Program-made: the position numbers and the translations under genes | Notes under the pieces: model-generated | The model's database searches: none | What the model was told of the DNA's origin: nothing | The model's input: the letters and a program-made list of their open reading frames with translations, nothing else | Origin: Paenibacillus mucilaginosus 3016 | GTDB taxonomy: Bacteria > Bacillota > Bacilli > Paenibacillales > NBRC-103111 | DNA: 64,000 nt | Direction: 5' to 3' | Assembly (NCBI RefSeq): GCF_000250655.1 | Contig: NC_016935.1 | Span: 2,684,001 to 2,748,000 of the forward strand | Shown: piece by piece, positions 24,619-33,630 of the stretch | Layout of the letters: every line of letters starts with the position of its first letter | How positions within the stretch are numbered: position 1 is the stretch's first letter

Positions 24619-24774
24619 GACAGGGATCATTCCTTTACAATAATATGGGGGAGAAAGCCTGTTGAAACCTATGCTCGGCATGGATGTAAGGGGATTCAAC
24701 TTCTGCTTGCTCCGGGTTATTCCTAATGTAAAGGAAGGGGCGCCGTGTTATCTATCAGGCCGCACTGTTTATCC

Positions 24775-24791
24775 GTACAGCGGCGCTGTAC
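24775..24791. promoter_or_regulatory. Perfect 17-bp palindrome between symporter and STAND gene
   Basis: GTACAGCGGCGCTGTAC is a perfect 8-1-8 palindrome. It lies in the divergent region, about 160 bp before the GPH symporter start and 76 bp before ATG 24867. An adjacent half site, CCGCACTGT (24760-24768), resembles one arm. It agrees with the site at 23141-23155 in all but one core base. I saw no other copy in the window. The binding protein is unknown. Confidence 0.65.
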
Positions 24792-24866
24792 ATTCCCGTG
24801 CCTGCCCTATAGGAGGACTTTTGGGAAGGAATAGAGTAGAATGCTAAGAGCAGGAGGTGCTTCCAT

Positions 24867-27383
24867 ATGGCAGAGCTTGAGGATAAGGAACGGTTTGCCA
24901 ATCTGCTTACCCTTGGGATTCAGGAATTGAAAGAAAATCCCGATTATAAGACCCAAAGAAAAAAGAGGGAGGCTCTGCCCTCCGGGCAGTTCACTTCCGA
25001 GTCCTACATAGATAAGATTGCCAACCAGCTTGGCGTATCGCCCAATACGGTCAAAAGCTGGATGGGGCAGATGGGCTCCAAATATATCCCCAGCCGAATT
25101 GAAGACGGCAAGCTGTTCGGCATTCTCTGGGTGATTCTGGAGAACACGGAGATGGATGCGGACTGGTTCGTTTCCCTGCTTCGCACTACATCCATTCCCG
25201 TGATCGACCCGCCGATCCCGGCCTGGGTGTCTTCCTGCTTGTCCAAGGCTAAGCTGCTGCGCGAGGAGCAGTTCCGGTCCCTGACGGAGGTGGAAATTCA
25301 GACGGTGGTTTCCGCGCGGTTCGCTAACACAGCCCCCCTCGTAAGACCCGCGGTCAAACATAATCTGCCTACGCGTTGGACCGAATCGTTCATCGGGCGT
25401 AAGCTGGAGTTGGAGGCCATCATCCAGTGGCTGTCGTCCCCGCTGCCGGTATGCCTGATCTCAGGCTGGGGCGGGATGGGGAAGACGACAATTGCACTGG
25501 AAGCGGCCTATGCTTGCGTGGGGGAAGGGCAGGGTACGGCGGCAGAGCTGCCATGGCCCGCTGTGGCCGGACTGGTCTGGATCAGCGCGGATCTCAAAAG
25601 GCTCAGCTATGGTGATTTTCTCGATACAATTGCTTATCAGCTGGGAGAAGTGGAACTGCTGAACAAATCACTTAACGAAAAATGGTTTGTGGTGCGCGAT
25701 GCCCTCTCTTCCTACTCACCGGATCATCCGATCCTTCTTGTCATTGACAGTATCGATACGGCGGACAGCGGCATCAGCGAATACGTGACGCAGCTTCCCC
25801 AAGGCGTCAAAGTCCTGTTAACCGCCCGGGAGAATCACATGCAAATGAAGGCTCTGGCGGGCAAGGATGTATTCAGCATTCCGCTGCAAGGCCTGCAGCC
25901 TGACGAAGGGCTGGATTATCTGGAACAAGAGGCAGGGAATCGAATTCGGCTTCTCCATGATTCGCGGAAGAAAGAAGCACTGATGAGGCTGCTGAGCGAA
26001 ACGTTCGAGGTCCGGCAGCAGCTGATTGACATCGCCGCCGGAAATCCGAAAGCCCTGGCTCTGAGCCTTGCCCAATTGGCGGAAGACGATCTGCCGATCC
26101 GGCAGCTGATACGGGAGATTGGCCAAGCCGGCTATTCGCTGTCGGGATTGTTCGAGTACTTGTTTGGGCGGACATGGGAACGCTGCAGCGAAGAGGCCAG
26201 GAGCCTCTGGATGGTGCTTGGCTTCTTTGGCAAACCGGCTTCCGATAAAAGCTGGGGAGCTGCAGCCGGACTGGACGGGCGGCGGTTCTTCCAGGCGGTA
26301 GAACAGCTGCGGGCCTATGCGCTGGTGGAAACAGAGCGTATCAACGGGCAGCTTCATTACCGGGCTCATCAGACGGTGGTTGCCTACGGTGAGCAGTATC
26401 TGCTGGAAAACAGCGCCTCGGAAGAGGAAGCACGGCGGCGTTGGAGTCTTCATTATCTGGAATATCTGGATACTCATTTGAAAAGGGAGGAGCCGGATCT
26501 GCCTTATTGGAACTTTTTGCTTGGCCGGGATTTGGAGCCGGTCAAACGGGAGTGGCCGAATATGGTGAAGCTGCTCGAATGGGCTGACGCGAACAACCAG
26601 GGGGAACTGCTCATCGAGCTGATGCTGCGTCTCAGTCATTTTCTCAGCCGGGTGAACCTGCCGCTGCGCATCGACTACGGGCTGAAAGCGTCCCGATTCG
26701 CATTGGCGGCGGGGAAGGAAGCACTCTGCGCCTTGTTTCTGATTGATACGGCCGGCTGGGCTCTCATGGAGATCGGATTCTGGGACGAGGCGCTGCGGCG
26801 TATCGAGGAAGGCCTGCAGGTGGTGAAGCATGCGGCTGCGGACGACCCCCGCATACAGGATGTAATCATCCTTGGGGCTGCCTCCAAAGCGAAAGTCTAC
26901 TTAAAAACGGGCCGGCCGGAGGCCGCTGCCGAAGCATTGGACATTTCATCGGGGAAGCCCTGCTCTCCCTTAATCAAGCACCGCGTCTTGTTAGTGCAGG
27001 GAGATATGTTCCTGCAGAAGAAGGAGTGGAACCAGGCTATCGCCTGTTACGAACAAGCAAATGAAGTCAGCAGTACGTATGGCAAGGAGAAAACAATAGA
27101 GGCCTATTTTCATTTAGGTATCGCCTATGTACAGTCCGGAGCCTTCGCCAAAGCGCAGGGGGCCTTCGAGCGGCTGCTCTATGACACGGCGGGGGCCAAT
27201 CAAATCGAGCTGATTTACTATCAATACGGTATGGGGCAGCTTCTGTATCACCAGGGCCGTCATGAGGAAGCGATGCAGCTGATCCACAACGCCCTGTCGA
27301 TTATTGATTCATGGGAACGAACGATTGGGGTGCGGGAGGACATCGAGCATTTCTATCGCTGCATGAGCAAGCACAGCGGCTGA
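24867..27383 (+). CDS. STAND-type NTPase with N-terminal HTH and C-terminal TPR repeats
   Basis: An 838-residue protein of the signal-transducing P-loop ATPase class. Residues 47-66 (YIDKIANQLGVSPNTVKSWM) form a helix-turn-helix. FIGRKLELEAI (175-185) introduces an NB-ARC-like NTPase: Walker A GWGGMGKTT (200-208), Walker B LLVIDSID (290-297) and the sensor segment VKVLLTAR (315-321). A winged-helix-like region follows (SGLFEYLFGRTWERCSEEARSLWMVLG; about 425-450). The last 200 residues contain TPR-like helical pairs (EKTIEAYFHLGIAYVQSGAF). AGGAGGTG precedes ATG 24867 by eight bases. STAND proteins switch on by ligand binding and oligomerisation. Position next to the symporter and the palindrome suggests transcriptional control of that locus, but defence or development roles are possible. 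Confidence 0.8.
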   Translation: MAELEDKERFANLLTLGIQELKENPDYKTQRKKREALPSGQFTSESYIDKIANQLGVSPNTVKSWMGQMGSKYIPSRIEDGKLFGILWVILENTEMDADWFVSLLRTTSIPVIDPPIPAWVSSCLSKAKLLREEQFRSLTEVEIQTVVSARFANTAPLVRPAVKHNLPTRWTESFIGRKLELEAIIQWLSSPLPVCLISGWGGMGKTTIALEAAYACVGEGQGTAAELPWPAVAGLVWISADLKRLSYGDFLDTIAYQLGEVELLNKSLNEKWFVVRDALSSYSPDHPILLVIDSIDTADSGISEYVTQLPQGVKVLLTARENHMQMKALAGKDVFSIPLQGLQPDEGLDYLEQEAGNRIRLLHDSRKKEALMRLLSETFEVRQQLIDIAAGNPKALALSLAQLAEDDLPIRQLIREIGQAGYSLSGLFEYLFGRTWERCSEEARSLWMVLGFFGKPASDKSWGAAAGLDGRRFFQAVEQLRAYALVETERINGQLHYRAHQTVVAYGEQYLLENSASEEEARRRWSLHYLEYLDTHLKREEPDLPYWNFLLGRDLEPVKREWPNMVKLLEWADANNQGELLIELMLRLSHFLSRVNLPLRIDYGLKASRFALAAGKEALCALFLIDTAGWALMEIGFWDEALRRIEEGLQVVKHAAADDPRIQDVIILGAASKAKVYLKTGRPEAAAEALDISSGKPCSPLIKHRVLLVQGDMFLQKKEWNQAIACYEQANEVSSTYGKEKTIEAYFHLGIAYVQSGAFAKAQGAFERLLYDTAGANQIELIYYQYGMGQLLYHQGRHEEAMQLIHNALSIIDSWERTIGVREDIEHFYRCMSKHSG

Positions 27384-27419
27384 AGAGCTGACCGGCACCG
27401 ATCCCATCAGAAACAATCC

Positions 27420-27444
27420 GGCTTCCAGGACTACCTGGAGGCTT
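27420..27444 (+). terminator. Probable terminator of the STAND gene
   Basis: GGCTTCCAGG (27420-27429) and CCTGGAGGCTT (27434-27444) form a stem with one wobble pair, followed by CTTTGCG. It lies just before the germination operon. Confidence 0.55.
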
Positions 27445-27517
27445 CTTTGCGTTCCGGCTCCACATAAATTGTCCACTTTGGGAAATGATATCCAGAGCAG
27501 ATCCCAAACGGAGGAAG

Positions 27518-29113
27518 ATGCCAAGGATGGATGAGTTGAAGAATGCCGGCGGCCATCCGGGCCGCGGCCGGGAACAGGCAGCGCACGCGGCCCGGCCCCT
27601 GTCCTCCTCCTTGGAGGAGAATGTAAGCGGGATTCTCCGCGACGTGGGGAACAGCGATGATGTCGTGTCGAGAACTTTCCGTGCAGGCCCTGACGGGCAG
27701 CTGAACTTCTGCATCCTGTATACGGAAGGTCTGACCAACACGAATGCGGTGCAGCATTTTGTCCTGACTCCCCTCATGAACGGAATCGGTCCTCACGAGA
27801 TGGACCTTCTCCAGCGGTCGGAAGGCTCCCTGCTGCAGGGATTGAAGGAGCTCGTCTTGACCGCAGGCTCCGTCGAGGAAATGACGGAACGTCAAGACCT
27901 GATGAGCTCGCTGCTGTCGGGGCAGGTCCTCCTGCTGGCCGACGGGATCCCGCAGGCGCTGTCGATCGGCATGAGACAGTGGGAGGACCGGAGTGTCACC
28001 GAGTCCACGGCCCAGAACGTCGTGCGGGGGCCGAAGGAGGCCTTCACGGAAACCCTGCGGACCAATACGGCGCTGGTCCGCCGGAAGATCAAAGACTCCA
28101 AGCTGCGGCTGGAGAGCATCTCGCTGGGCGAGTATACCCAGACGGCGATCGCTATTATGTATATCGATGGGCTGGCCAATGAGAAGATCGTTGAGGAGGT
28201 CCGCCTGCGTCTGGGCCGGATCAAGCTTGACAGCATCCTGGAGGGCAGCTATATCGAAGAAATGATCGAGGACAACAAGTGGAGCCCTTTTCCTACGGTA
28301 TTCAACTCGGAACGTCCGGATGTGATAGCCGCAGGGCTCCTGGAAGGGCGCGTTGCGATCCTGGTCGACGGTACGCCTTTCGTCCTGATGGTGCCGGCGC
28401 TCTTCGTCCAATTCTATCAGTCGGCGGAGGATCATTACCAGCGGGCGGATATCAGTACGCTGATCCGGTTCATCCGGATTTTTGCATTATTTATCGCACT
28501 CAGCGCGCCTTCGCTTTATATCGCTATCACCACCTTCCATCAGGAGATGCTTCCCACGCGTCTGCTGATGAGCTTGGCGGCGCAGAGGGAGGGCGTGCCC
28601 TTCCCGGCCTTTATCGAGGCGCTGATCATGGAGATTACCTTCGAGATCCTGAGGGAAGCCGGCATCCGGATGCCCAAGGCCGTCGGGTCGGCGATCTCCA
28701 TCGTCGGGACCCTGGTCATCGGCCAGGCGGCCGTTGAAGCGGGCATTGTGTCCGCGGCGATGGTCATTGTGGTGGCGATCACGGCGATCTCCAGCTTTGT
28801 GCTTCCGGCTTATAACCTATCGATTACGATCCGGATGCTGCGCTTTATTCTGATGGGTCTTGCCGCATCGTTCGGCCTGTACGGGGTGACCATCGGGACG
28901 ATCACCCTGCTGCTGCACATGTGCTCCCTGAGGTCGTTCGGTGTTCCCTACATGAGTCCGTTCGGGCCTTTCATCCCCGGAGATCAGGATGACGCCCTCT
29001 TCCGGATGCCCCGCTGGATGCAGCGCAACCGGCCGAGGCTGATCTCCCAGAAGGATCCAAGCCGCATTGAGACCACGCCCGTCCGCAAATCCAGAGGTCC
29101 CGCTAGACCGTGA
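27518..29113 (+). CDS. Spore germinant receptor subunit A (GerA/GerKA family)
   Basis: The A subunit of a nutrient germinant receptor, about 531 residues. The soluble N-terminal half (to about 300) contains DVVSRTFRAGPDGQLNFCILYTEGL and VRGPKEAFTETLRTNTALVRRK, the latter being the GerA-family signature. Membrane helices start near residue 315 (LIRFIRIFALFIALSAPSLY) and include the conserved AFIEALIMEITFEILREAGIRMP loop. The start is ambiguous: ATG 27518 lies three bases after GGAGG, ATG 27527 twelve bases after it, and the frame extends to 27485. It is the first gene of a five-gene operon. The complex sits in the inner spore membrane and triggers germination on binding nutrients. Confidence 0.92.
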   Translation: MPRMDELKNAGGHPGRGREQAAHAARPLSSSLEENVSGILRDVGNSDDVVSRTFRAGPDGQLNFCILYTEGLTNTNAVQHFVLTPLMNGIGPHEMDLLQRSEGSLLQGLKELVLTAGSVEEMTERQDLMSSLLSGQVLLLADGIPQALSIGMRQWEDRSVTESTAQNVVRGPKEAFTETLRTNTALVRRKIKDSKLRLESISLGEYTQTAIAIMYIDGLANEKIVEEVRLRLGRIKLDSILEGSYIEEMIEDNKWSPFPTVFNSERPDVIAAGLLEGRVAILVDGTPFVLMVPALFVQFYQSAEDHYQRADISTLIRFIRIFALFIALSAPSLYIAITTFHQEMLPTRLLMSLAAQREGVPFPAFIEALIMEITFEILREAGIRMPKAVGSAISIVGTLVIGQAAVEAGIVSAAMVIVVAITAISSFVLPAYNLSITIRMLRFILMGLAASFGLYGVTIGTITLLLHMCSLRSFGVPYMSPFGPFIPGDQDDALFRMPRWMQRNRPRLISQKDPSRIETTPVRKSRGPARP

Positions 29114-29125
29114 GGAGGAGCTGCC

Positions 29126-30325
29126 ATGCGCAGTGGAAAGCCAGTTCTCATCATTCTGATCGCCTGCTGTACGCTTCTGCTCACCGGCTGCTGGAACCGC
29201 AGGGAGATGAACCAGCTGGCCATTAATATGGGGCTCGGCATCGATAAGGACGGGAAGGGCTACCGGATTACCGCCCAGGTGGTCGAGCCGAAGGAGGTTG
29301 CCGCCAAAGGGGGAGGCGGAGGCAATTCACCGGTCACCGTCTACCAGTCCTACGGCAAAACGCTTTACGAAGCCATTGCACGGATTACCGAGGAGAGTCC
29401 CCGCCGGCTGTACTTGTCCCATCTTCGTATCCTCGTGCTGGGGGAGAGCCTGGCCAAGGAGGGGGTCTCCCCGGTACTGGATTTCTTGTCGCGCAATCAT
29501 GAGATGCGCACCGACTTCTTCATCGTGGTAGCCAAGGAATCCCGGGCCGAAGAGATCCTGAAGGTCCTGACCCCGATCGAAGAAGTGCCGGCCAACAAGC
29601 TGTTCACCTCCCTGTATGAATCGGAGAAAGCATGGGCCCCTGCGCTCACCATCACGCTTGACCGGTTCATTAACGACCTCGTCAAGGAGGGGAGGAACCC
29701 GGTGCTTACGGCGGTCAGGATCATAGGGAAGAAGAAGGCTTCAAGCAGTAAAGCGCTGAGCATGCCGGACCCGGAGACGAAAATTCGGATCTCGGGACTG
29801 GCGGTGTTCAAGAAGGATAAGCTGATCGGCTGGCTGGATGAGGCGGAGAGCAAAGGCTACGTGTATATCACCAATAAGGTGTACCGGACCGTGGGTCCGA
29901 TGGCCTGTCCCCAAGGGGGGCAGATGAATCTGGAGACGGTCCGTTCCAAAACCGTGACGACAGGCAGGGTGGTGGGCGGAAAACCGGAGATAACCATCGA
30001 AGTCCACAATGAAGGCAATATCGGGGAGGTCCAGTGCGAGGTGGATCTGACCAAGCCGGAAACGATCGATGAGCTGGAGCGGATCGCAAGTGCGCGGCTG
30101 CAGGAGATTGTGAATAACACCCTTGCGGCAGCCCAAAAGAAGTATAAGTGCGATATCTTCGGGTTCGGAGACAAGATCAGACGATCGGACCCCAAGGGCT
30201 GGAATCAAGTCAAGGACCAATGGGACAAGCTGTTTCCGCAGGTGCAGGTTTACGTCAAAGCCGATTTCCAAATCCGCCGCTTGGGTACCGTTGCCAACTC
30301 GATCTTCAAGCAGATGAAGGAGTGA
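29126..30325 (+). CDS. Spore germinant receptor subunit C, Ger(x)C lipoprotein
   Basis: A 399-residue lipoprotein. The signal peptide ends LLTGC (Cys22), followed by WNRREMNQLAINMGLGIDKD, the diagnostic Ger(x)C opening. Later segments RRLYLSHLRILVLGESLAKEG and MRTDFFIVVAKESRAEEIL fit domains 1-2, and the C-terminal third contains the domain-3 repeat ending in QVQVYVKADFQIRRLGT. GAGGAGG lies seven bases before ATG 29126, and only 12 bp separate it from the A subunit. Family knowledge: diacylglyceryl anchoring to the outer face of the inner spore membrane, in complex with A and B. Confidence 0.93.
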   Translation: MRSGKPVLIILIACCTLLLTGCWNRREMNQLAINMGLGIDKDGKGYRITAQVVEPKEVAAKGGGGGNSPVTVYQSYGKTLYEAIARITEESPRRLYLSHLRILVLGESLAKEGVSPVLDFLSRNHEMRTDFFIVVAKESRAEEILKVLTPIEEVPANKLFTSLYESEKAWAPALTITLDRFINDLVKEGRNPVLTAVRIIGKKKASSSKALSMPDPETKIRISGLAVFKKDKLIGWLDEAESKGYVYITNKVYRTVGPMACPQGGQMNLETVRSKTVTTGRVVGGKPEITIEVHNEGNIGEVQCEVDLTKPETIDELERIASARLQEIVNNTLAAAQKKYKCDIFGFGDKIRRSDPKGWNQVKDQWDKLFPQVQVYVKADFQIRRLGTVANSIFKQMKE

Positions 30326-30332
30326 ACGTGGG

Positions 30333-30572
30333 ATGCCGTTCATTGTTCTGTCTATCATCGCCGCTGCACTGTTCTTCTTATGGATCGAATCTCCGATCTG
30401 GCGGAAGCAGCGGAGAAGGGACCGGCTCGTCTTCTTCCTGATGCTCCTGGCCGGTGCCGGTCTCAACATCATCCAGTTTGCTACCTACCTGGAGCTGCCG
30501 AACCCGTCGAAGATCATGGTCGTGGTGTACAAGCCGGTATCGGATCTGCTGAAACAGCTGCTTCAGGTCTAA
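30333..30572 (+). CDS. Small two-helix germinant receptor D subunit
   Basis: A 79-residue membrane protein between the C and B genes. It has two hydrophobic helices, MPFIVLSIIAAALFFLWIE and LVFFLMLLAGAGLNIIQFA, joined by the basic loop RKQRRRDR, and ends in a short tail. This size, topology and location match the D subunits described in some Bacillus and Clostridium germinant-receptor operons, which modulate receptor output. AAGGAG of the preceding gene's end serves as its ribosome site, and the gap from the C subunit is 7 bp. Easily missed by annotation because of its length. Confidence 0.75.
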   Translation: MPFIVLSIIAAALFFLWIESPIWRKQRRRDRLVFFLMLLAGAGLNIIQFATYLELPNPSKIMVVVYKPVSDLLKQLLQV

Positions 30573-30598
30573 GCACGGGAAGGAGAAGGGGACGAAAG

Positions 30599-31705
30599 AT
30601 GCAGAAGGCCAAAATCAATGCGGGAGAGCTGGCCGCGCTCATGCTGCTGTTCGAAATGGGCACGTCCGTGGTGGTCGGCGTCGGCATGCAGGCCAAGCAG
30701 GATGCCCCGCTGGCCATTCTGATCGGCATGGCCTCGGGTCTGCTCCTGTTCCTGATCTATGACAGCTTATACCGCAGGCACGGGAACCTTTCTCTGGTCG
30801 GCTGGCTGCAGGCCGGATTCGGCAGGCCCCTCGGGGGCTTGGCGGCCATGCTGTACATGCTTTATTTTTTCTACATTGCGGCAAGGGTCATGAGGGATTT
30901 CGGTGCTCTGCTGCTGAGCTCCATCCTGCCGCTGACTCCAATGGCTGCCGTCCATCTGGTAATGGTCCTTCCGGTGATGTACGCCTGTCTGCTCGGTATC
31001 GAAACGATCGGACGGGTGGGCGAGATCTTTCTGAGTATCGTTGTGTTTTTGGGGGTACTGTCCCTATTGCTCCTTATCGCTTCGAACGTGCTCCAGTGGG
31101 AGAATCTGCTCCCCCCTCTGGAGCACGGCTGGAAGCCTGTACTAAAGACCGCGTTCCCGCTGACTACCACGTTTCCGTTCGGCGAACTGGTTGTTTTTAC
31201 GATGCTGCTGCCTTGCCTGAATCATCCGCGGCTCGCCCGAAAGACCGGCCTCACCGTCATTTTGATCAGCGGCTTCGCCCTAAGCTCCATTATTACGCTC
31301 AACATCAGTGTGCTTTCCCTCTACGGGGCGGAGAATACGACCTTCCCTCTCCTCCGGACGCTGGGGAAGATCCGGCTGGGCGAATTTATCGAGAGGCTGG
31401 AGGTCATCGCCATTGTCACGCTGATTATCGGAGGCTTTTTCAAGATCACGATCTTCCTCTATGCGTCGATTATGGGATTCACCGAACTGTTCCACATCCG
31501 CAAACGGCGCCGAGAGCTCACCCTGTGTCTGGGCGCCCTCCTGTTTCTGTATTCGCTGCTCATGACGGACAGCTTCATCAAGCATATCGAAGTCGGACTG
31601 AAGATCGTGCCGCTGTACCTTCATCTTCCGTTCCAGGTCGTCCTTCCCCTACTGCTGCTCGCCCTTACATGGGTGCGCGGCAGAGTTCAAGCCCAAGGCA
31701 GGTGA
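30599..31705 (+). CDS. Spore germinant receptor subunit B, first copy
   Basis: A 368-residue, about ten-helix protein of the GerAB/GerKB family within the amino acid-polyamine-organocation superfamily. It opens MQKAKINAGELAALMLLFEMGT, typical of B subunits. The unwound first helix region, which binds the germinant in this fold, corresponds to EMGTSVVVGVG. ATG 30599 follows GGGAAGGAGAAGGGG; the frame is open upstream into the D gene but has no site there. It is followed after five bases by a second B-type gene. B subunits determine which nutrient is sensed. Confidence 0.9.
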   Translation: MQKAKINAGELAALMLLFEMGTSVVVGVGMQAKQDAPLAILIGMASGLLLFLIYDSLYRRHGNLSLVGWLQAGFGRPLGGLAAMLYMLYFFYIAARVMRDFGALLLSSILPLTPMAAVHLVMVLPVMYACLLGIETIGRVGEIFLSIVVFLGVLSLLLLIASNVLQWENLLPPLEHGWKPVLKTAFPLTTTFPFGELVVFTMLLPCLNHPRLARKTGLTVILISGFALSSIITLNISVLSLYGAENTTFPLLRTLGKIRLGEFIERLEVIAIVTLIIGGFFKITIFLYASIMGFTELFHIRKRRRELTLCLGALLFLYSLLMTDSFIKHIEVGLKIVPLYLHLPFQVVLPLLLLALTWVRGRVQAQGR

Positions 31706-31710
31706 GCGTC

Positions 31711-32805
31711 ATGCAGAGCCAGGTGAAAATCAACAACCGGCAGCTAACCGTCCTGGTTACGCTGTACGTCATCGGAGACTCCATCCTGGTGCTGCCCTCC
31801 TTCCCGGCCATGTATGCCCAGGAGGATGCGTGGATTTCCGGGCTGATCGGGCTGTCGGTCGGACTGCTCTTTATCTATCTGTTCGCAAGGCTCGGGAAGC
31901 TTCATCCTGAGCTGAACCTGTATGAGTACAGCAGCCGCGTTCTGGGGAAGTGGGGCGGACGAGCCGCCGCCCTCTTGCTTTGCTTTTACTTTTTTATCAT
32001 GGTGTCCGCCCAGGTCCGGGAGATGGGCGATTTCATGACGACGCAGATCATGCCGCTGACCCCGATTCAATCGATCCAGCTGTTATTCCTGTTCATCGTC
32101 GTGCTCGGAGCGCGGCTCGGGATCGAGACGCTCGTGCGTACGGGGGAGCTGCTGTTTCCCCACTTTTTCCTGCTGTTCTGCCTGCTGGCTGTCTGCTTGC
32201 TGCCGGAGATCGACCTGCAGAATGTGATGATCCCTTTCAGCAGCGGCGTCAAGCCGGTACTCTACGGATCGCTGACGGCCATCACCTTTCCGTTCGCGGA
32301 AGCCGTCTGTTTTCTCGTGATTCTGTCTTCTGTGAACAAAAAGGAGCAGATGCACCGAAGCATGCTGATGGGCGCGCTGATCGGAGGCATCGTCCTGGAG
32401 ATTGTCATTGTTCTGACGATTGTGGTCATCGGAGCTCCAGTCGCGGCCAATCAGATTTATCCCGCTTATTCGCTGGCGAAAAAAATTGGGATCGGTAATT
32501 TCCTGGAACGCATTGAAGTGATTCTTGGAGTGATGTGGATCATTACCACCTATTTCAAGACGGTCATGAATTTCTATGCCCTGATGCTGGGTACGGCCTA
32601 TCTGACCCGGATGAGCGAACCCAAGCTGACGACCCTGCCGCTCGGCATGATACTGCTCGTCTCCTCCATCGTCGCCTTTCCGAACATTTCGTACTTTAAC
32701 AACCTGGCGGGAAGCTACTGGCCGTTCTTTGATTTTACGGTATGTCTCGGGATTCCTTTGGGGCTGTACGCCTTGACGCTCTTCAGGTTCAAGAAGAAGG
32801 CTTGA
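31711..32805 (+). CDS. Spore germinant receptor subunit B, second copy
   Basis: A 364-residue B-type subunit that begins MQSQVKINNRQLTVLVTLYVIG, closely parallel to the first copy, and keeps FPFAEAVCFLVILSSVNKKEQM in the middle and ISYFNNLAGSYWPFFDFTVCLGIPL near the end. It differs strongly in the first-helix pocket (GDSILVLPS against GTSVVVGVG), so the two B proteins probably sense different ligands. ATG 31711 follows GGTGAG. Last gene of the operon, closed by the hairpin at 32810. Confidence 0.9.
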   Translation: MQSQVKINNRQLTVLVTLYVIGDSILVLPSFPAMYAQEDAWISGLIGLSVGLLFIYLFARLGKLHPELNLYEYSSRVLGKWGGRAAALLLCFYFFIMVSAQVREMGDFMTTQIMPLTPIQSIQLLFLFIVVLGARLGIETLVRTGELLFPHFFLLFCLLAVCLLPEIDLQNVMIPFSSGVKPVLYGSLTAITFPFAEAVCFLVILSSVNKKEQMHRSMLMGALIGGIVLEIVIVLTIVVIGAPVAANQIYPAYSLAKKIGIGNFLERIEVILGVMWIITTYFKTVMNFYALMLGTAYLTRMSEPKLTTLPLGMILLVSSIVAFPNISYFNNLAGSYWPFFDFTVCLGIPLGLYALTLFRFKKKA

Positions 32806-32809
32806 CTCC

Positions 32810-32859
32810 AAAAGAGTTCTTCACTCGGTCAAGTAAGTCCGGGTGGGGGGCTCTTTTTT
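32810..32859 (+). terminator. Terminator of the germination operon
   Basis: Outer stem AAAAGAG (32810-32816) with CTCTTTT (32851-32857), inner stem CACTCGG (32822-32828) with CCGGGTG (32839-32845), and a run of T at the end. Confidence 0.75.
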
Positions 32860-33014
32860 ACGCTGTGTATACCATATAATGGATATAGGTTTCTGAACGG
32901 GGGCTGTTTAAGGCCGCAACCGCAGGTTGCGGGGGGATGTAACCAATGCGTTCTTTTCATTTCCCTGCGGTGAAACTACTATTGGCTTATCCATTGCAGG
33001 AAGGTTGTGCTGCT

Positions 33015-33468
33015 GTGATCTTTGGGGAGAAGTTAAAAACGGAGAGAGGGAAAAAGGGCTGGACACAGGAGGAACTGGCCGAGAAGCTGTTTGTTAGCCG
33101 GCAGTCCGTTTCGAAATGGGAGAACGGTCAGAACTACCCCAGCATTGAAATCATTATTAAAATCAGTGATCTGTTTGGTTTAACCATCGATGAGTTATTA
33201 AGGAGTGACGAAGAGTTGACAAAACAGGTGATCAAGGAAAAGCAAGCAGCTGGCTTATCCGAAATCAAAATTCATTTTTGATGTCTTATTCTTAGCAGGC
33301 GTTGTTCTTTTGGTGATCAAGATCGGCGTCCTCCTTCTGAACCGATTTACTTCACTGGACGTTACCTTGCTCGGGGGGAGATTTTTTTGAAATGTTGGCC
33401 CCTTGATCTTGATGGTCTTTGCGGGAATCGGTTCCGGCATTCTTAAGGAAAAATACAAACAAGACTGA
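33015..33468 (+). pseudogene. Broken XRE-family regulator with membrane tail
   Basis: GTG 33015, ten bases after GGAAGG, opens an XRE helix-turn-helix: FGEKLKTERGKKGWTQEEL, then EKLFVSRQSVSKWENGQNYPS. The frame ends at TGA near 33281, but if one T of the TTTTT at 33275-33280 is skipped the protein continues as FDVLFLAGVVLLVIKIGVLL, a membrane helix. It then meets a second in-frame TGA about 33389 and goes on as NVGPLILMVFAGIGSGILKE to TGA 33466-33468. A two-helix membrane tail after an XRE domain is a common Firmicute architecture of about 150 residues. One frameshift plus one nonsense codon suggest true decay. The 88-residue HTH fragment could still be made. Confidence 0.7.
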
Positions 33469-33630
33469 TCCAAAGCCAATGTGGCTCCGGACGGATGAGG
33501 GGGGCGCACAGCGGATTTTTTTCCATATATGCCTCTTTTGAAGAGTCGCGGCGGTATTTTGGGTCATAGATGAAGCCAATCCCCAACTCGAGTGAATAGT
33601 ATACATCATTCTGAACAGGGGGGCTTGGTT

